From Veillonella agrestimuris (GTDB taxonomy: Bacteria > Bacillota > Negativicutes > Veillonellales > Veillonellaceae): a stretch of DNA of 64,000 nucleotides. The notes beneath the pieces are model-generated. The model did no database searches. It was not told the DNA's origin and worked only from the letters and a program-made list of their open reading frames with translations. Numbering within the stretch: position 1 is the stretch's first letter; the number at the start of each line of letters is the position of its first letter. Positions 42,862-51,437 of this stretch are shown piece by piece. Location: positions 21,667-85,666 of the forward strand of contig NZ_CALPCS010000010.1 in the NCBI RefSeq assembly GCF_943193065.1, read 5' to 3'. The translations under genes and the position numbers were made by a program.

Positions 42862-42952
42862 TGGCAGAGGAGGAGGGATTTGAACCCCCGCGCCGGTTGC
42901 CCGACCTACCGCATTTCGAGTGCGGACCCTTCAGCCTCTTGGGTACTCCTCC
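42862..42952 (-). tRNA. tRNA-Ser (anticodon CGA)
   Basis: A 91-base class II tRNA including an encoded CCA (42864-42862). The acceptor begins GGAGGAG, the anticodon stem CCGCA/TGCGG encloses loop CTCGAAA with anticodon CGA at 42916-42918, a long variable arm follows, and the T loop is TTCAAAT. Position 72 reads T, giving a G1-U72 pair instead of G-C. The last 8 bases match the candidate attL. The 5' half overlaps the end of tadA. Confidence 0.9.
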
Positions 42953-43436
42953 GTGATTTACGGCGCTCTTTGAAGAAATCTTTCATCAATTGGGCGCATT
43001 CATCAGCGAGGATGCCTGCTTGCAATTGTGGTTCATGATTAAGTCCTGGATGGGATAATACATTGAATAAAGATTCTACAGCGCCTCCTTTGTAATCGCT
43101 GGCACCATATACAACTCGATCAATACGGCTGTTAATAATGGCTCCTGCGCACATTGGACACGGCTCTATCGTAACATACAGGGTGCATCCAGTCAACCGC
43201 CAGCGCTTGAGCAAATCGCAGGCTTCTCGAATGACGAGAACCTCTGCATGAGCCGTAGCGTCCTGGTCTAATTCGCGGCGATTGTGGTGGCGCGAAATGA
43301 TTTCCCCGTTGTGGACGAGAATGGCACCGATTGGGATTTCCCCGAGGGCATATGCTTTTTTTCCTTCTTTCAGGGCTTCCGTCATAAAATATTCGTCTCG
43401 GCCCTGTTCATTCAATGTACAAAGGTCTTTTGTCAT
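42906..43436 (-). CDS. tadA: tRNA-specific adenosine deaminase
   Basis: A 176-residue deaminase making inosine at position 34 of tRNA-Arg. The zinc site is A-H-A-E-V near residues 63-67 and P-C-P-M-C near 93-97. The C-terminal 15 or so codons lie inside the tRNA-Ser gene, and the stop is at 42908-42906, a 47-base overlap. These residues (S-T-Q-E-A-E-G-S-A-L-E-M-R) look non-conserved, so the end is probably extended into the tRNA. Confidence 0.92.
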   Translation of the reverse strand: MTKDLCTLNEQGRDEYFMTEALKEGKKAYALGEIPIGAILVHNGEIISRHHNRRELDQDATAHAEVLVIREACDLLKRWRLTGCTLYVTIEPCPMCAGAIINSRIDRVVYGASDYKGGAVESLFNVLSHPGLNHEPQLQAGILADECAQLMKDFFKERRKSRRSTQEAEGSALEMR

Positions 43437-43531
43437 AGTCTACCTCTCATGTATAATAACTTATATAAAGTCTATCACAGGTGTAGTTGTTCGTCATCTA
43501 GATTATTATAAATCTATCAATAGGGGCATGT

Positions 43532-44158
43532 ATGGATATTTTATGGTATAGTTTTGACATGATCGGCACCGTCGCCTTTGCTGTGTCAGGGGCTCTCGTT
43601 GGGGTGTCTAGAAAAATGGATGTTTTTGGTATCGCCGTATTGGCTTTGGCTACAGCTATTGGGGGCGGTATTGTACGGGATGTATTGCTCGGTTATTTAC
43701 CACCGAATTCATTGCGGCACATCGTCTACGTAGCCGTTGTATTGGCTGTCGCAGCCATCGTCTTTGTTACCTACAGTAGTCGCTATCATCGCCATGTTAT
43801 GGGCCCACGCAGCCGAGCTGTCTACTTATTGGCCGATGCATTGGGCTTAGCTTCCTTTACTGTAACGGGGGCCGCTGTGGGGTATGCTATGCATCCTGAC
43901 TTGCCTATATTTATTGTCCTCCTTGGTACTATCACGGCAGTCGGAGGAGGCATTATTCGAGATTTGCTAGCTCGTATTATTCCATCTGTACTGCGAGAAG
44001 ATGTATATGCGTTACCTAGCATTATTGGAGGCATCGTCTATTATGTACTGGCCATTAATGATGCGGCGGTAGGCGCCAATTATGTGGCTTTCACAGTGGT
44101 TCTCATCATTCGATTGCTCGCTATTAAATACAATTGGAGTTTGCCAAAGGTTCGATGA
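43532..44158 (+). CDS. TRIC/UPF0126 family membrane channel or transporter (YadS/YicG-like)
   Basis: A 208-residue membrane protein with about seven hydrophobic segments built from two similar halves. Each half has the motif G-G-G-I-x-R-D-x-L (near residues 44 and 130). Members are trimeric cation channels or glycine carriers. It is divergent from tadA and is transcribed alone. Confidence 0.87.
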   Translation: MDILWYSFDMIGTVAFAVSGALVGVSRKMDVFGIAVLALATAIGGGIVRDVLLGYLPPNSLRHIVYVAVVLAVAAIVFVTYSSRYHRHVMGPRSRAVYLLADALGLASFTVTGAAVGYAMHPDLPIFIVLLGTITAVGGGIIRDLLARIIPSVLREDVYALPSIIGGIVYYVLAINDAAVGANYVAFTVVLIIRLLAIKYNWSLPKVR

Positions 44159-44264
44159 TGATGGATACCTTTAAAAGTTGTCACCTATGGTTCATGAATC
44201 ATTTGATACAATAGATTTGCCAAATATATGGTAAGTGATATAATTATACTATTGGTATTTTACG

Positions 44265-44285
44265 CCCTCATAGGATTGATGAGGG
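44265..44285 (+). promoter_or_regulatory. hairpin in the leader of the DUF4127 gene
   Basis: CCCTCAT / ATGAGGG (44265-44271, 44279-44285) with a 7-base loop, 36 bases before the start. No T run follows, so it may be a leader structure. Confidence 0.4.
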
Positions 44286-44320
44286 TACTTGCATAAGATC
44301 GTTAAGAAGGAGTTTGTTTT

Positions 44321-46162
44321 ATGTGTAAGAAATGGTTGAAAGTAGCTCTTATGGCAACGGCCATCGCTACTAGTACATCCATCCAAGTTGATGCGGAAAC
44401 AGTATTGTATGTACCGCAAGATGATCGCCCTGTTAGTTTGCAATATACTGTAGACACTGCAGAGGCAGCAGGTATGACTGTATTGACGCCACCACAACAT
44501 TTGATTTCTGGTAAAAACTATACTGGACAAGCTGACCAAATTTGGAATTGGGTTGAGCAAAATGCCAGCCGTGCTGACGTTATGGTGTTGAGTACAGATA
44601 CGTTGATATACGGTGGTCTTGTCGATTCTCGTAAACACAATTTACCTGTTAGTACTTTGGAAAATCGCTTGAAGCGTATTGAAGCGTTAAAAGCAAATCA
44701 TAAACAAACTCGCATCTATGGTTTCGGCACTGTTATGCGTTCTCCACGAGCAAGCGGAGGTGGCACTGAGCCGACGTATTATGCTGACTATGGTCCAACT
44801 ATCTTTCAAATTGCTGCATTGCAAGACAAAATGGATGCGGGCACATTGACAGAAGAAGAAACAAAAACATTGTTAAGTTTACAAGCTTCTGTGCCTATAG
44901 AATATTTACAAGATTGGTTTGATCGCCGTCAAAAGAATATGAAAATCAATAAGGCCCTTATTGATGAAACGAGAAAAGGCGTATTTGCTTATTTCGCTTT
45001 AGGCCATGACGATACATCTCAATTATCTCAATCCGCTTTGGAAGGTCGGTATTTGAACCGTCATTCTAAAGACATTCCAAAAACTCAATATGGCAGTTTT
45101 CCAGGGGCTGACCAATTAGGTTTATTGTTGATGGCTCGTTCCCGTACTGATGAAAGCGCAGAAAAACCAACGTTCTCCATCATTTATCCACTTGGCGGAG
45201 GCGGCAAAACATTGCCAGGTTATGAAGACCAAACGATAGATAAAACGATTGCAGAGCACGTGGAAGCCGTGGGAGGTAGCTTGATTACGCAAGGTAAACC
45301 AACAGTGCTATTAGCTGTTAATACACCATTATCTACGAGTACTGGTGAATCAGAAGCTTTTGCGAACTTTCCAATGGCATCCAATGCGACTAATGCGTTC
45401 GTAGATCGCATCGATGAAGCTATCAATCAAGGTATTACTGTAAGTATTGCAGATATTGCGTACAACAATGGTTCTGATAATACATTGTTAGGAGCTCTCT
45501 ATAAACGAGACATACTCTATAAAGTAGGTGCTTACAATGGTTGGAACACAGCAAGTAACACAGTTGGTTTTGCCATCGCGCAAGGTTTGTTGTTGCGCTC
45601 TATGTCTCCAGAAGGGCATAAAGATATGTTGACACAACAATACTTGGACAACTGGGCTTACCAAGCAAATATTCGGAAAGATATTTATCGCATGCAAGAT
45701 TCCATTCGCACTGATAATGTTCGCTATTCTGGCGAATTGAATACGAAATTAGAAGAATATTTGCAAGAGCGCATCCAAGATTTCGCAGAAACGTATTTGA
45801 AAATCAATCCGCGTACTGTAAAAGCTACATTCCCATGGGGGCGTTTGTTTGAAACAGATATCGTAGTTTACGACAAACCAGTGGTACCATTGCAAAAAGA
45901 AATCCGTTTACAACGCGAAGCAGAAGCAAAAGCTAAAGCGGAAGCAGAAGCGCGTGCGAAAGCAGAAGCGGCAGCGAAAGCAGCCGGCAAATCAGTAGCT
46001 ACTACTGAGGCGACAGAAGCAAAACCAGCAATGTCAGCACCACAAGCGTCAGTAGCTAAGCCACAAATAAGTGCACCACAAGTACCGCCCGTTGTGACAC
46101 AACCAGCTACGACGTCTGACGGTCCTCGTCTAGTTCCTACACCGGCAACTGTGCCGAACTAA
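44321..46162 (+). CDS. DUF4127 family exported protein
   Basis: A 613-residue protein with a signal peptide (cleavage near V-D-A-E, residue 24-26). The start of the mature part, L-Y-V-P-Q-D-D-R-P-V-S, and later L-S-T-D-T-L-I-Y-G-G-L-V-D-S-R are hallmarks of DUF4127. The C-terminus carries an Ala/Glu/Lys repeat (A-E-A-K-A-K-A-E-A-E-A-R-type, about 530-555) and a Pro-rich tail, suggesting a cell-wall-spanning or surface linker. Function is unknown; the next gene is an acyltransferase one base downstream. Confidence 0.85.
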   Translation: MCKKWLKVALMATAIATSTSIQVDAETVLYVPQDDRPVSLQYTVDTAEAAGMTVLTPPQHLISGKNYTGQADQIWNWVEQNASRADVMVLSTDTLIYGGLVDSRKHNLPVSTLENRLKRIEALKANHKQTRIYGFGTVMRSPRASGGGTEPTYYADYGPTIFQIAALQDKMDAGTLTEEETKTLLSLQASVPIEYLQDWFDRRQKNMKINKALIDETRKGVFAYFALGHDDTSQLSQSALEGRYLNRHSKDIPKTQYGSFPGADQLGLLLMARSRTDESAEKPTFSIIYPLGGGGKTLPGYEDQTIDKTIAEHVEAVGGSLITQGKPTVLLAVNTPLSTSTGESEAFANFPMASNATNAFVDRIDEAINQGITVSIADIAYNNGSDNTLLGALYKRDILYKVGAYNGWNTASNTVGFAIAQGLLLRSMSPEGHKDMLTQQYLDNWAYQANIRKDIYRMQDSIRTDNVRYSGELNTKLEEYLQERIQDFAETYLKINPRTVKATFPWGRLFETDIVVYDKPVVPLQKEIRLQREAEAKAKAEAEARAKAEAAAKAAGKSVATTEATEAKPAMSAPQASVAKPQISAPQVPPVVTQPATTSDGPRLVPTPATVPN

Positions 46163-46163
46163 G

Positions 46164-47285
46164 GTGTCTATGAAACGTCCATTTTTGCCTGAAATTACCT
46201 ATATGAGAGGCCTTTGTATGCTCGGTGTCATTGGCATTCATGTAGGTTCTTACGCATTGCTCAATCCCTTTGTGAATTTGCAGCTCATTAGCGTGTTAGA
46301 AATTTTGTCCCGCTTTGCAGTGCCTGCATTTTTCTTCCTCTCTGCATTTGGACTGTTTTACCATACATCGGTAGACGATCCCTTTAGCTATAAAGAGTTT
46401 ATGAAACGGCGTATCCAAGTCGTGCTCTGTCCTTATGTGGCGTGGTCTATCTTCTATTTGGTCTACACCGGAGCGACGGCTCACGACTTTGGTAATCTTT
46501 ACCCATTGCCCTTGGCCTTGAATTTGCTTTTTGGTACGAGCATGTATCACTTATACTTTATGGTAATCTTGCTTTGGTTTTATGTGATGATGCCGCTATG
46601 GCGGGCCCTGGTTCGCATGATTTTGAAAGCCCCCGTACCTTGGTTAATAGGGCTCTTTGTGGTGCAGTTGGGCATCGACTTTGTATCTTCTTACCGCATC
46701 GGCGCTTGGGCGATGCAGCATTTAGATGATTGGACAGCTTTAAAATATCTAGTAGATATGCGGTTGAATTATTGGGTCATTCACTATGTTTGGATTTTCC
46801 TCTTTGGTGCCGTTGTAGCCGAACGATATGAAATAGTGAAAGAACTGATGTGGCGCTATCGCTATGCCTTAGCGGTCTGTGCTGTACTATCTGCCTTAAC
46901 TATGGTGGGGGCGTACTATTATGTGATGGACGTATGGCACTATACGGTGCTAGAAGCAATTTACACAGTCCATCAAATGAGTCCAATGGGTGTCTTCTAT
47001 ACGGCTTTTGGTACATTGTTTGGACTCTTCTTGTTCCAAGTTATGCCGCTTAATAACACGATGGAAGCTTTCTGGGAACAAATCGGTGATACCTCTTATG
47101 GCATCTATTTAGTACATCCTCTCTGGCTCCTCATTATGACGGGCATTATGGCAAAGTTTAATTTGCTCTACACCGTAGTGCATGTGGTGGCCCTCTATGT
47201 GATGGCCGTAGGCTTGTCCTATTTGACAACGCTAGCTTTACAACAATTACCGGTAGACATTCGGAAATATATATTAGGTAACTAA
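46164..47285 (+). CDS. acyltransferase 3 family membrane protein
   Basis: A 373-residue integral membrane protein with about ten hydrophobic segments. The N-terminal R-G-L-C-M-L-G-V-I-G-I-H-V-G carries the conserved His of OafA/WecH-type acyltransferases, which O-acylate envelope glycans. It starts at GTG 46164, one base after the DUF4127 stop; ATG 46170 is an alternative. The coupling to DUF4127 suggests both act on the same exported polymer. Confidence 0.85.
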   Translation: MSMKRPFLPEITYMRGLCMLGVIGIHVGSYALLNPFVNLQLISVLEILSRFAVPAFFFLSAFGLFYHTSVDDPFSYKEFMKRRIQVVLCPYVAWSIFYLVYTGATAHDFGNLYPLPLALNLLFGTSMYHLYFMVILLWFYVMMPLWRALVRMILKAPVPWLIGLFVVQLGIDFVSSYRIGAWAMQHLDDWTALKYLVDMRLNYWVIHYVWIFLFGAVVAERYEIVKELMWRYRYALAVCAVLSALTMVGAYYYVMDVWHYTVLEAIYTVHQMSPMGVFYTAFGTLFGLFLFQVMPLNNTMEAFWEQIGDTSYGIYLVHPLWLLIMTGIMAKFNLLYTVVHVVALYVMAVGLSYLTTLALQQLPVDIRKYILGN

Positions 47286-47300
47286 TAGGCATATGAGTAT

Positions 47301-47347
47301 AATCCCCTATCCGTCGATGGTTTTCATCTACGGATAGGGGATTTTTG
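47301..47347 (+). terminator. intrinsic terminator after acyltransferase gene
   Basis: AATCCCCTATCCGT / ACGGATAGGGGATT with an inner GAT/ATC pair and T5. Confidence 0.93.
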
Positions 47348-47359
47348 TTTTCTTTAAAC

Positions 47360-47405
47360 TTTCACAAAGTAAAGTGTGAAAATTTAAAATCAACTGTGTT
47401 ATAAT
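47360..47405 (+). promoter_or_regulatory. promoter of dat with an upstream inverted repeat
   Basis: TGT-TATAAT (TATAAT at 47400-47405) is an extended -10. Just upstream, TTTCACA-N8-TGTGAAA (47360-47381) is a 7-bp inverted repeat at the -35 position, a plausible operator. Confidence 0.5.
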
Positions 47406-47448
47406 ACATACAGACGTTAGAGTAACGACACAGAAATGAGGTGCTCTT

Positions 47449-48306
47449 ATGAAAGAATTAACATATTTTAATGGAGAATTTGTTGAGCCCGGAGCAAAGG
47501 TTATTAGTATTGATGACCGAGGCTATTTATTTGGCGACGCTGTTTATGAAGTAGTGCGCGTCGTAAATGGTCGTTGTTTTGCTTTATCCTATCATCAAGA
47601 TCGATTGTATCGGTCTATGCGTGAAATGGATATTCCTGTCAAAATGACGCCTGATGATTTAATGGAATTACATGAAATATTAATTGAACAAAGTGAAATT
47701 AAAGACGGGTATATTTATGTACAAATTTCCCGTGGTGTAGCGCCTCGTCGGCATGCCTACGATCGGTCTAAATTAGAACCGCAAATGCTTATGTCTATTC
47801 GCACTCTTGATATGGAAGAGGTCGCTAAATTAGGCGAAGGGGTGAAAGCTATCTCCTTGCCTGATGAGCGTTGGGGCCACGTAGATATTAAGACGACGAA
47901 TTTAATTCCTAATATTTTAGCCCAAACGAAAGCGGAGAAAAAATTTGCCTATACGGCTATTTTATTCCGCGATGACATTTGTACCGAAGGGGCCACGTCT
48001 AATGTATTTGCTGTGAAAGATGGTATTTTATATACCCATCCAGCAGATCATCGCATTTTGAAGGGCATTACGCGACAAATGATTATAACTCGTATTGCGC
48101 CATCCTTGGGAATTACGTTAATTGAAAAAGAATTCGATAGTGAATTTGTGAAAAATGCAGATGAACTATTCTTTACCGATACGATTGGTGGTGTCATTCC
48201 TATTATTAAGCTCGATAAAGACGCCGTATCTGGTGGTACACCAGGAGTTATTACATTGCGCTTACGAGAAGGGTTAGAAAAACTTATGGAAGAAGGATTG
48301 GCATAA
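47449..48306 (+). CDS. dat: D-amino acid aminotransferase (class IV PLP enzyme)
   Basis: A 285-residue fold-type IV aminotransferase. The PLP lysine is in D-I-K-T-T-N-L-I-P-N near residue 145-154, with Y-E-V-V-R near 33. S-R-G-V-A-P-R-R-H near 92-100 is typical of D-alanine transaminases. It interconverts D-Ala and D-Glu with keto acids, feeding peptidoglycan synthesis; murI is 6 kb downstream. AGGTG precedes the ATG. Confidence 0.87.
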   Translation: MKELTYFNGEFVEPGAKVISIDDRGYLFGDAVYEVVRVVNGRCFALSYHQDRLYRSMREMDIPVKMTPDDLMELHEILIEQSEIKDGYIYVQISRGVAPRRHAYDRSKLEPQMLMSIRTLDMEEVAKLGEGVKAISLPDERWGHVDIKTTNLIPNILAQTKAEKKFAYTAILFRDDICTEGATSNVFAVKDGILYTHPADHRILKGITRQMIITRIAPSLGITLIEKEFDSEFVKNADELFFTDTIGGVIPIIKLDKDAVSGGTPGVITLRLREGLEKLMEEGLA

Positions 48307-48401
48307 TAGGCGTATGGGGAGTATAATCTACCCCATTTATCGCTTATGTTAGAAACGCCTTCATTACTTATCATTACGCTTTCACAGAGAAAGGGATTAT
48401 T

Positions 48402-49448
48402 TTGATTACATTAGAACACATTAGCAAAGTTTACGAAAATGCTAATCGTGTAGAAGCCTTGAAAGATATTAATCTGACCATTAAAAAAGGTGAGATTTAT
48501 GGCATTATTGGTCAATCTGGGGCAGGTAAATCTACACTGATTCGCTGCATCAACATGTTAGAAGCACCTACATCGGGTTCTGTTATTGTAGACGGTGTAG
48601 ATTTAACGAAATTGAGTGCCAACGATTTGCGGAAAGCACGCAAAGATATTGGCATGATTTTCCAACATTTTAATTTGCTCTCTTCCCGTACGGTATACGA
48701 TAATGTAGCCTTCCCATTGGAGTTGCAAGGGTTGAGCAAAAGCGAAATTAAAGAGCGTATTATGCCTATTTTAGATATTGTAGGCTTAACGGACCGCGTT
48801 AATAATTACCCTTCCCAACTATCAGGCGGGCAAAAACAACGGGTTGGCATTGCCCGTGCTTTAGCATCGAATCCGAAAGTATTGCTTTGCGACGAAGCCA
48901 CATCGGCTCTCGATCCGCAAACGACGAAGTCTATTTTGCAATTGTTGAAAGATATTAACGAAAAAATGGGCCTTACTATTGTCCTCATTACTCACGAGAT
49001 GCAAGTTATTCGCGAAATTTGTGACCGCGTAGCTGTTATCGAAGGGGGTATCATTCTCGAAGAAGGTAGTACTGTAGAAGTATTTACTAACCCGAAAGAA
49101 CATACGACGAAGGAATTTATCAGTTCCGTAGTGAGCGACAATTTACCACCAGAAGCATTAGAACATTTTGAACTTCACCAGGACTGGATTGCAGGTACAG
49201 CGCCATTGGTGCGTTTGAAATTTACTGGTCAAGTCGCAGATGAACCAGTTGTAGCCGGATTGGTTCGCCGCTTTAACTTAGACGTAAGTATTTTATTTGG
49301 TGGTATTGATTATATTCAAAATACTAGCGTTGGTCGCCTTATTATTATTTTGAACGGGGACCCTATGAAAGCGCAAGAAGGCTTAGACTACATCAAAACA
49401 CTACCTATCGAAAGCGAGGTGATCGGTTATGTCAGAGCAAATCATTAA
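48402..49448 (+). CDS. metN: methionine ABC transporter ATP-binding protein
   Basis: A 348-residue ABC ATPase with Walker A G-Q-S-G-A-G-K-S-T, signature L-S-G-G-Q-K-Q-R-V-G and Walker B L-L-C-D-E-A-T-S-A. The C-terminal about 90 residues form the ACT-like NIL regulatory domain typical of MetN, through which internal methionine inhibits transport. It starts at TTG 48402, preceded by AGAAAGGG. It overlaps metI by 20 bases. Confidence 0.93.
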   Translation: MITLEHISKVYENANRVEALKDINLTIKKGEIYGIIGQSGAGKSTLIRCINMLEAPTSGSVIVDGVDLTKLSANDLRKARKDIGMIFQHFNLLSSRTVYDNVAFPLELQGLSKSEIKERIMPILDIVGLTDRVNNYPSQLSGGQKQRVGIARALASNPKVLLCDEATSALDPQTTKSILQLLKDINEKMGLTIVLITHEMQVIREICDRVAVIEGGIILEEGSTVEVFTNPKEHTTKEFISSVVSDNLPPEALEHFELHQDWIAGTAPLVRLKFTGQVADEPVVAGLVRRFNLDVSILFGGIDYIQNTSVGRLIIILNGDPMKAQEGLDYIKTLPIESEVIGYVRANH

Positions 49449-50082
49449 ACTACTCTTAACCGGCACCTTAGACACATTGCAAATGACTGTGATTTCTACA
49501 GTGATGGCTATGATTATTGGTATTCCATTAGGTGTTATTTTGGTGGTTACATCCAAAGGTCATATTTTGGAAAATGTAGCTCTTAATAAAGTGTTAGGCG
49601 CTATTATCAATGCGACGCGCTCCATTCCATTTATCATTTTGATGGTTGCCATTATCCCATTTACTCGTATGGTGGTAGGCACATCGATTGGTACTACAGC
49701 GGCTTGCGTGCCCTTAACATTGGCAGCGATTCCATTCTTAGCACGCCTTGTAGAAACATCTATAAAAGACATTCAATTTGGCGTTATTGAAGCGGCTCAA
49801 TCCATGGGGGCTACGCCATTCCAAATTATCCGTAAAGTATTGTTGCCAGAAGCCTTGCCAACGATTATCGACAATGTAACGGTGCTCATCGTAAACCTTA
49901 TTGGCTATTCTGCTATGGCTGGTGCCATCGGTGGCGGGGGTCTCGGTGATATTGCTATTCGCTATGGTTACCAACGTTTCCAAGGGGATATCATGTTGGC
50001 TACAATTATTATTTTGATTGTCATGGTTCAACTCATCCAAATGGCTGGCGATGCTTTATCCAAGTCGGTTAATAAGAAATAG
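49429..50082 (+). CDS. metI: methionine ABC transporter permease
   Basis: A 217-residue permease with five hydrophobic segments and the ABC EAA-loop (E-A-A-Q-S-M-G-A-T-P-F). It works with MetN and a MetQ lipoprotein; the metQ gene in this window is at 26037. No lipoprotein gene follows here. Confidence 0.93.
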   Translation: MSEQIIKLLLTGTLDTLQMTVISTVMAMIIGIPLGVILVVTSKGHILENVALNKVLGAIINATRSIPFIILMVAIIPFTRMVVGTSIGTTAACVPLTLAAIPFLARLVETSIKDIQFGVIEAAQSMGATPFQIIRKVLLPEALPTIIDNVTVLIVNLIGYSAMAGAIGGGGLGDIAIRYGYQRFQGDIMLATIIILIVMVQLIQMAGDALSKSVNKK

Positions 50083-50090
50083 GAGGGTCT

Positions 50091-50393
50091 ATGAGTATCA
50101 ATGAAAAATTGAGAAGCCCTCAAAACGATGAACTCTTTGAAGCCATATTGCATTTAGAATCCATTGAAGAGTGTTATGCATTTTTTGAAGATATTTGTAC
50201 TGTCAATGAATTGAAGGCGTTGGCGCAACGGTTACAGGTAGCGAAAATGCTACGTGCTGGTGAAAGCTATGAGCGTATCGTCGAAGATACAGGGGCTAGT
50301 ACAGCTACGATTAGTCGTGTAAAGCGAAGCCTTGTATACGGTGCAGATGGTTACAATTTGATGTTAAACCGCTTAGAACAAAAGAACTGCTAA
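50091..50393 (+). CDS. TrpR/YerC-YecD family regulator
   Basis: A 100-residue TrpR-superfamily helical protein. The HTH A-S-T-A-T-I-S-R-V-K-R-S-L near residues 69-81 and L-A-Q-R-L-Q-V-A-K-M-L near 43 match YerC/YecD proteins. It is 8 bases after metI, so it may be co-expressed with the transporter. Regulated genes are unknown. Confidence 0.88.
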   Translation: MSINEKLRSPQNDELFEAILHLESIEECYAFFEDICTVNELKALAQRLQVAKMLRAGESYERIVEDTGASTATISRVKRSLVYGADGYNLMLNRLEQKNC

Positions 50394-50465
50394 TGTGCTA
50401 ATACACCACAATCATAACCTCTAGAAGGTTAAATCATAACGGTCTATCAAAGACAATACATATAG

Positions 50466-50541
50466 AACCGCTAGGCTAGTAATAGTTGATTATCTACTGT
50501 TTTGTAGAATTCTCAGCATTGCGTAAGCCTAGCGGTTTTGT
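50466..50541 (+). terminator. large hairpin, likely terminator of metNI-yerC
   Basis: A 12-bp perfect stem AACCGCTAGGCT / AGCCTAGCGGTT (50466-50477, 50526-50537) with a 48-base loop that itself contains CTAC/GTAG, followed by T's. The size is unusual for a simple terminator. Confidence 0.6.
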
Positions 50542-50631
50542 ATATTTCTAAATATTCTTGAATAATATCTATCGTAAGTGATACTATTACAGTAGATATA
50601 TAAATGAGGAAATCACCTTGGGAGGTGTATT

Positions 50632-51426
50632 ATGGAATGGATTTCATCCATCCTAGGAATACCTAGTGATATATTGATCTTACTGCTATTAGCTATAGCA
50701 GGGGGATTTGCAGGTTTTGTCGATTCTATTGTAGGTGGTGGTGGCCTCGTGTCTGTGCCTGCCATGTTACTAACTAATTTGCCGCCCAGTATGGCTTTAG
50801 GGAGTAATAAACTATCTAGCATTTTTGGCGCTGGTAGTGCGGCTATTACCTTTTTTAGAAATGGCATGGTTGACATGGAATTGGTGAAACAACTATTACC
50901 TTTTACCTTTATAGGTGCCATATTGGGGACCGTTGCTGTCGTATCTATGCCTCCTCTCTATGTGAAGCCTATCATCATTGGGCTCCTCATTAGTGTGATT
51001 TTGTTTGTAGTTTTAAAAAAAGATTGGGGCGAAGTGAATCGAGTGTCTCAAGTTTTAGGGAAAGGTCTTTATATTTGTATGGCCTTCTCGTTTTGTATCG
51101 GTGTATATGACGGATTTATTGGGCCAGGTACGGGGACATTCCTCATTATGGCATTCATTTTTACAGGGTTCGATTTTCTCCACGCTTCGGCTAATGCAAA
51201 AGTGCTAAACTTTACGAGTAATTTGGCGTCTTTACTAGTGTTTATATACTTAGGGCAGGTCAATATTCTTTACGGCTTCTCTGCTGGTGTGGGACAAATG
51301 ATCGGCGCCTATATGGGGTCTAGACTGGCTATTGCCAAAGGCTCTTCTTTGGTGCGCGTCGTATTTATTTCCGTAACCACCGTTATGCTTATTAAATTAG
51401 TATTCGATTATATTTCTACTCTATAG
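50632..51426 (+). CDS. TauE/SafE family permease
   Basis: A 264-residue membrane protein with about eight hydrophobic segments. The conserved F-V-D-S-I-V-G-G-G-G-L near residues 28-38 and a second G-T-F-L near 171 mark the TauE/SafE (UPF0721) family, which exports or imports sulfonates, sulfite or small organic acids. AGGTG lies before the ATG. An SDR gene follows 11 bases downstream. Confidence 0.88.
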   Translation: MEWISSILGIPSDILILLLLAIAGGFAGFVDSIVGGGGLVSVPAMLLTNLPPSMALGSNKLSSIFGAGSAAITFFRNGMVDMELVKQLLPFTFIGAILGTVAVVSMPPLYVKPIIIGLLISVILFVVLKKDWGEVNRVSQVLGKGLYICMAFSFCIGVYDGFIGPGTGTFLIMAFIFTGFDFLHASANAKVLNFTSNLASLLVFIYLGQVNILYGFSAGVGQMIGAYMGSRLAIAKGSSLVRVVFISVTTVMLIKLVFDYISTL

Positions 51427-51437
51427 GAGGTGTAAGT

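Noticed and set aside
42690..42956. 88-residue frame reading M-R-L-I-P-E-I-S-E-T and ending in a G-F-E-P-P-type stretch
   Set aside because: Its last third is the antisense of tRNA-Ser, a common source of false proteins, and it has no convincing ribosome site. Only its first residues resemble another short frame, which the repeated DNA motif explains.
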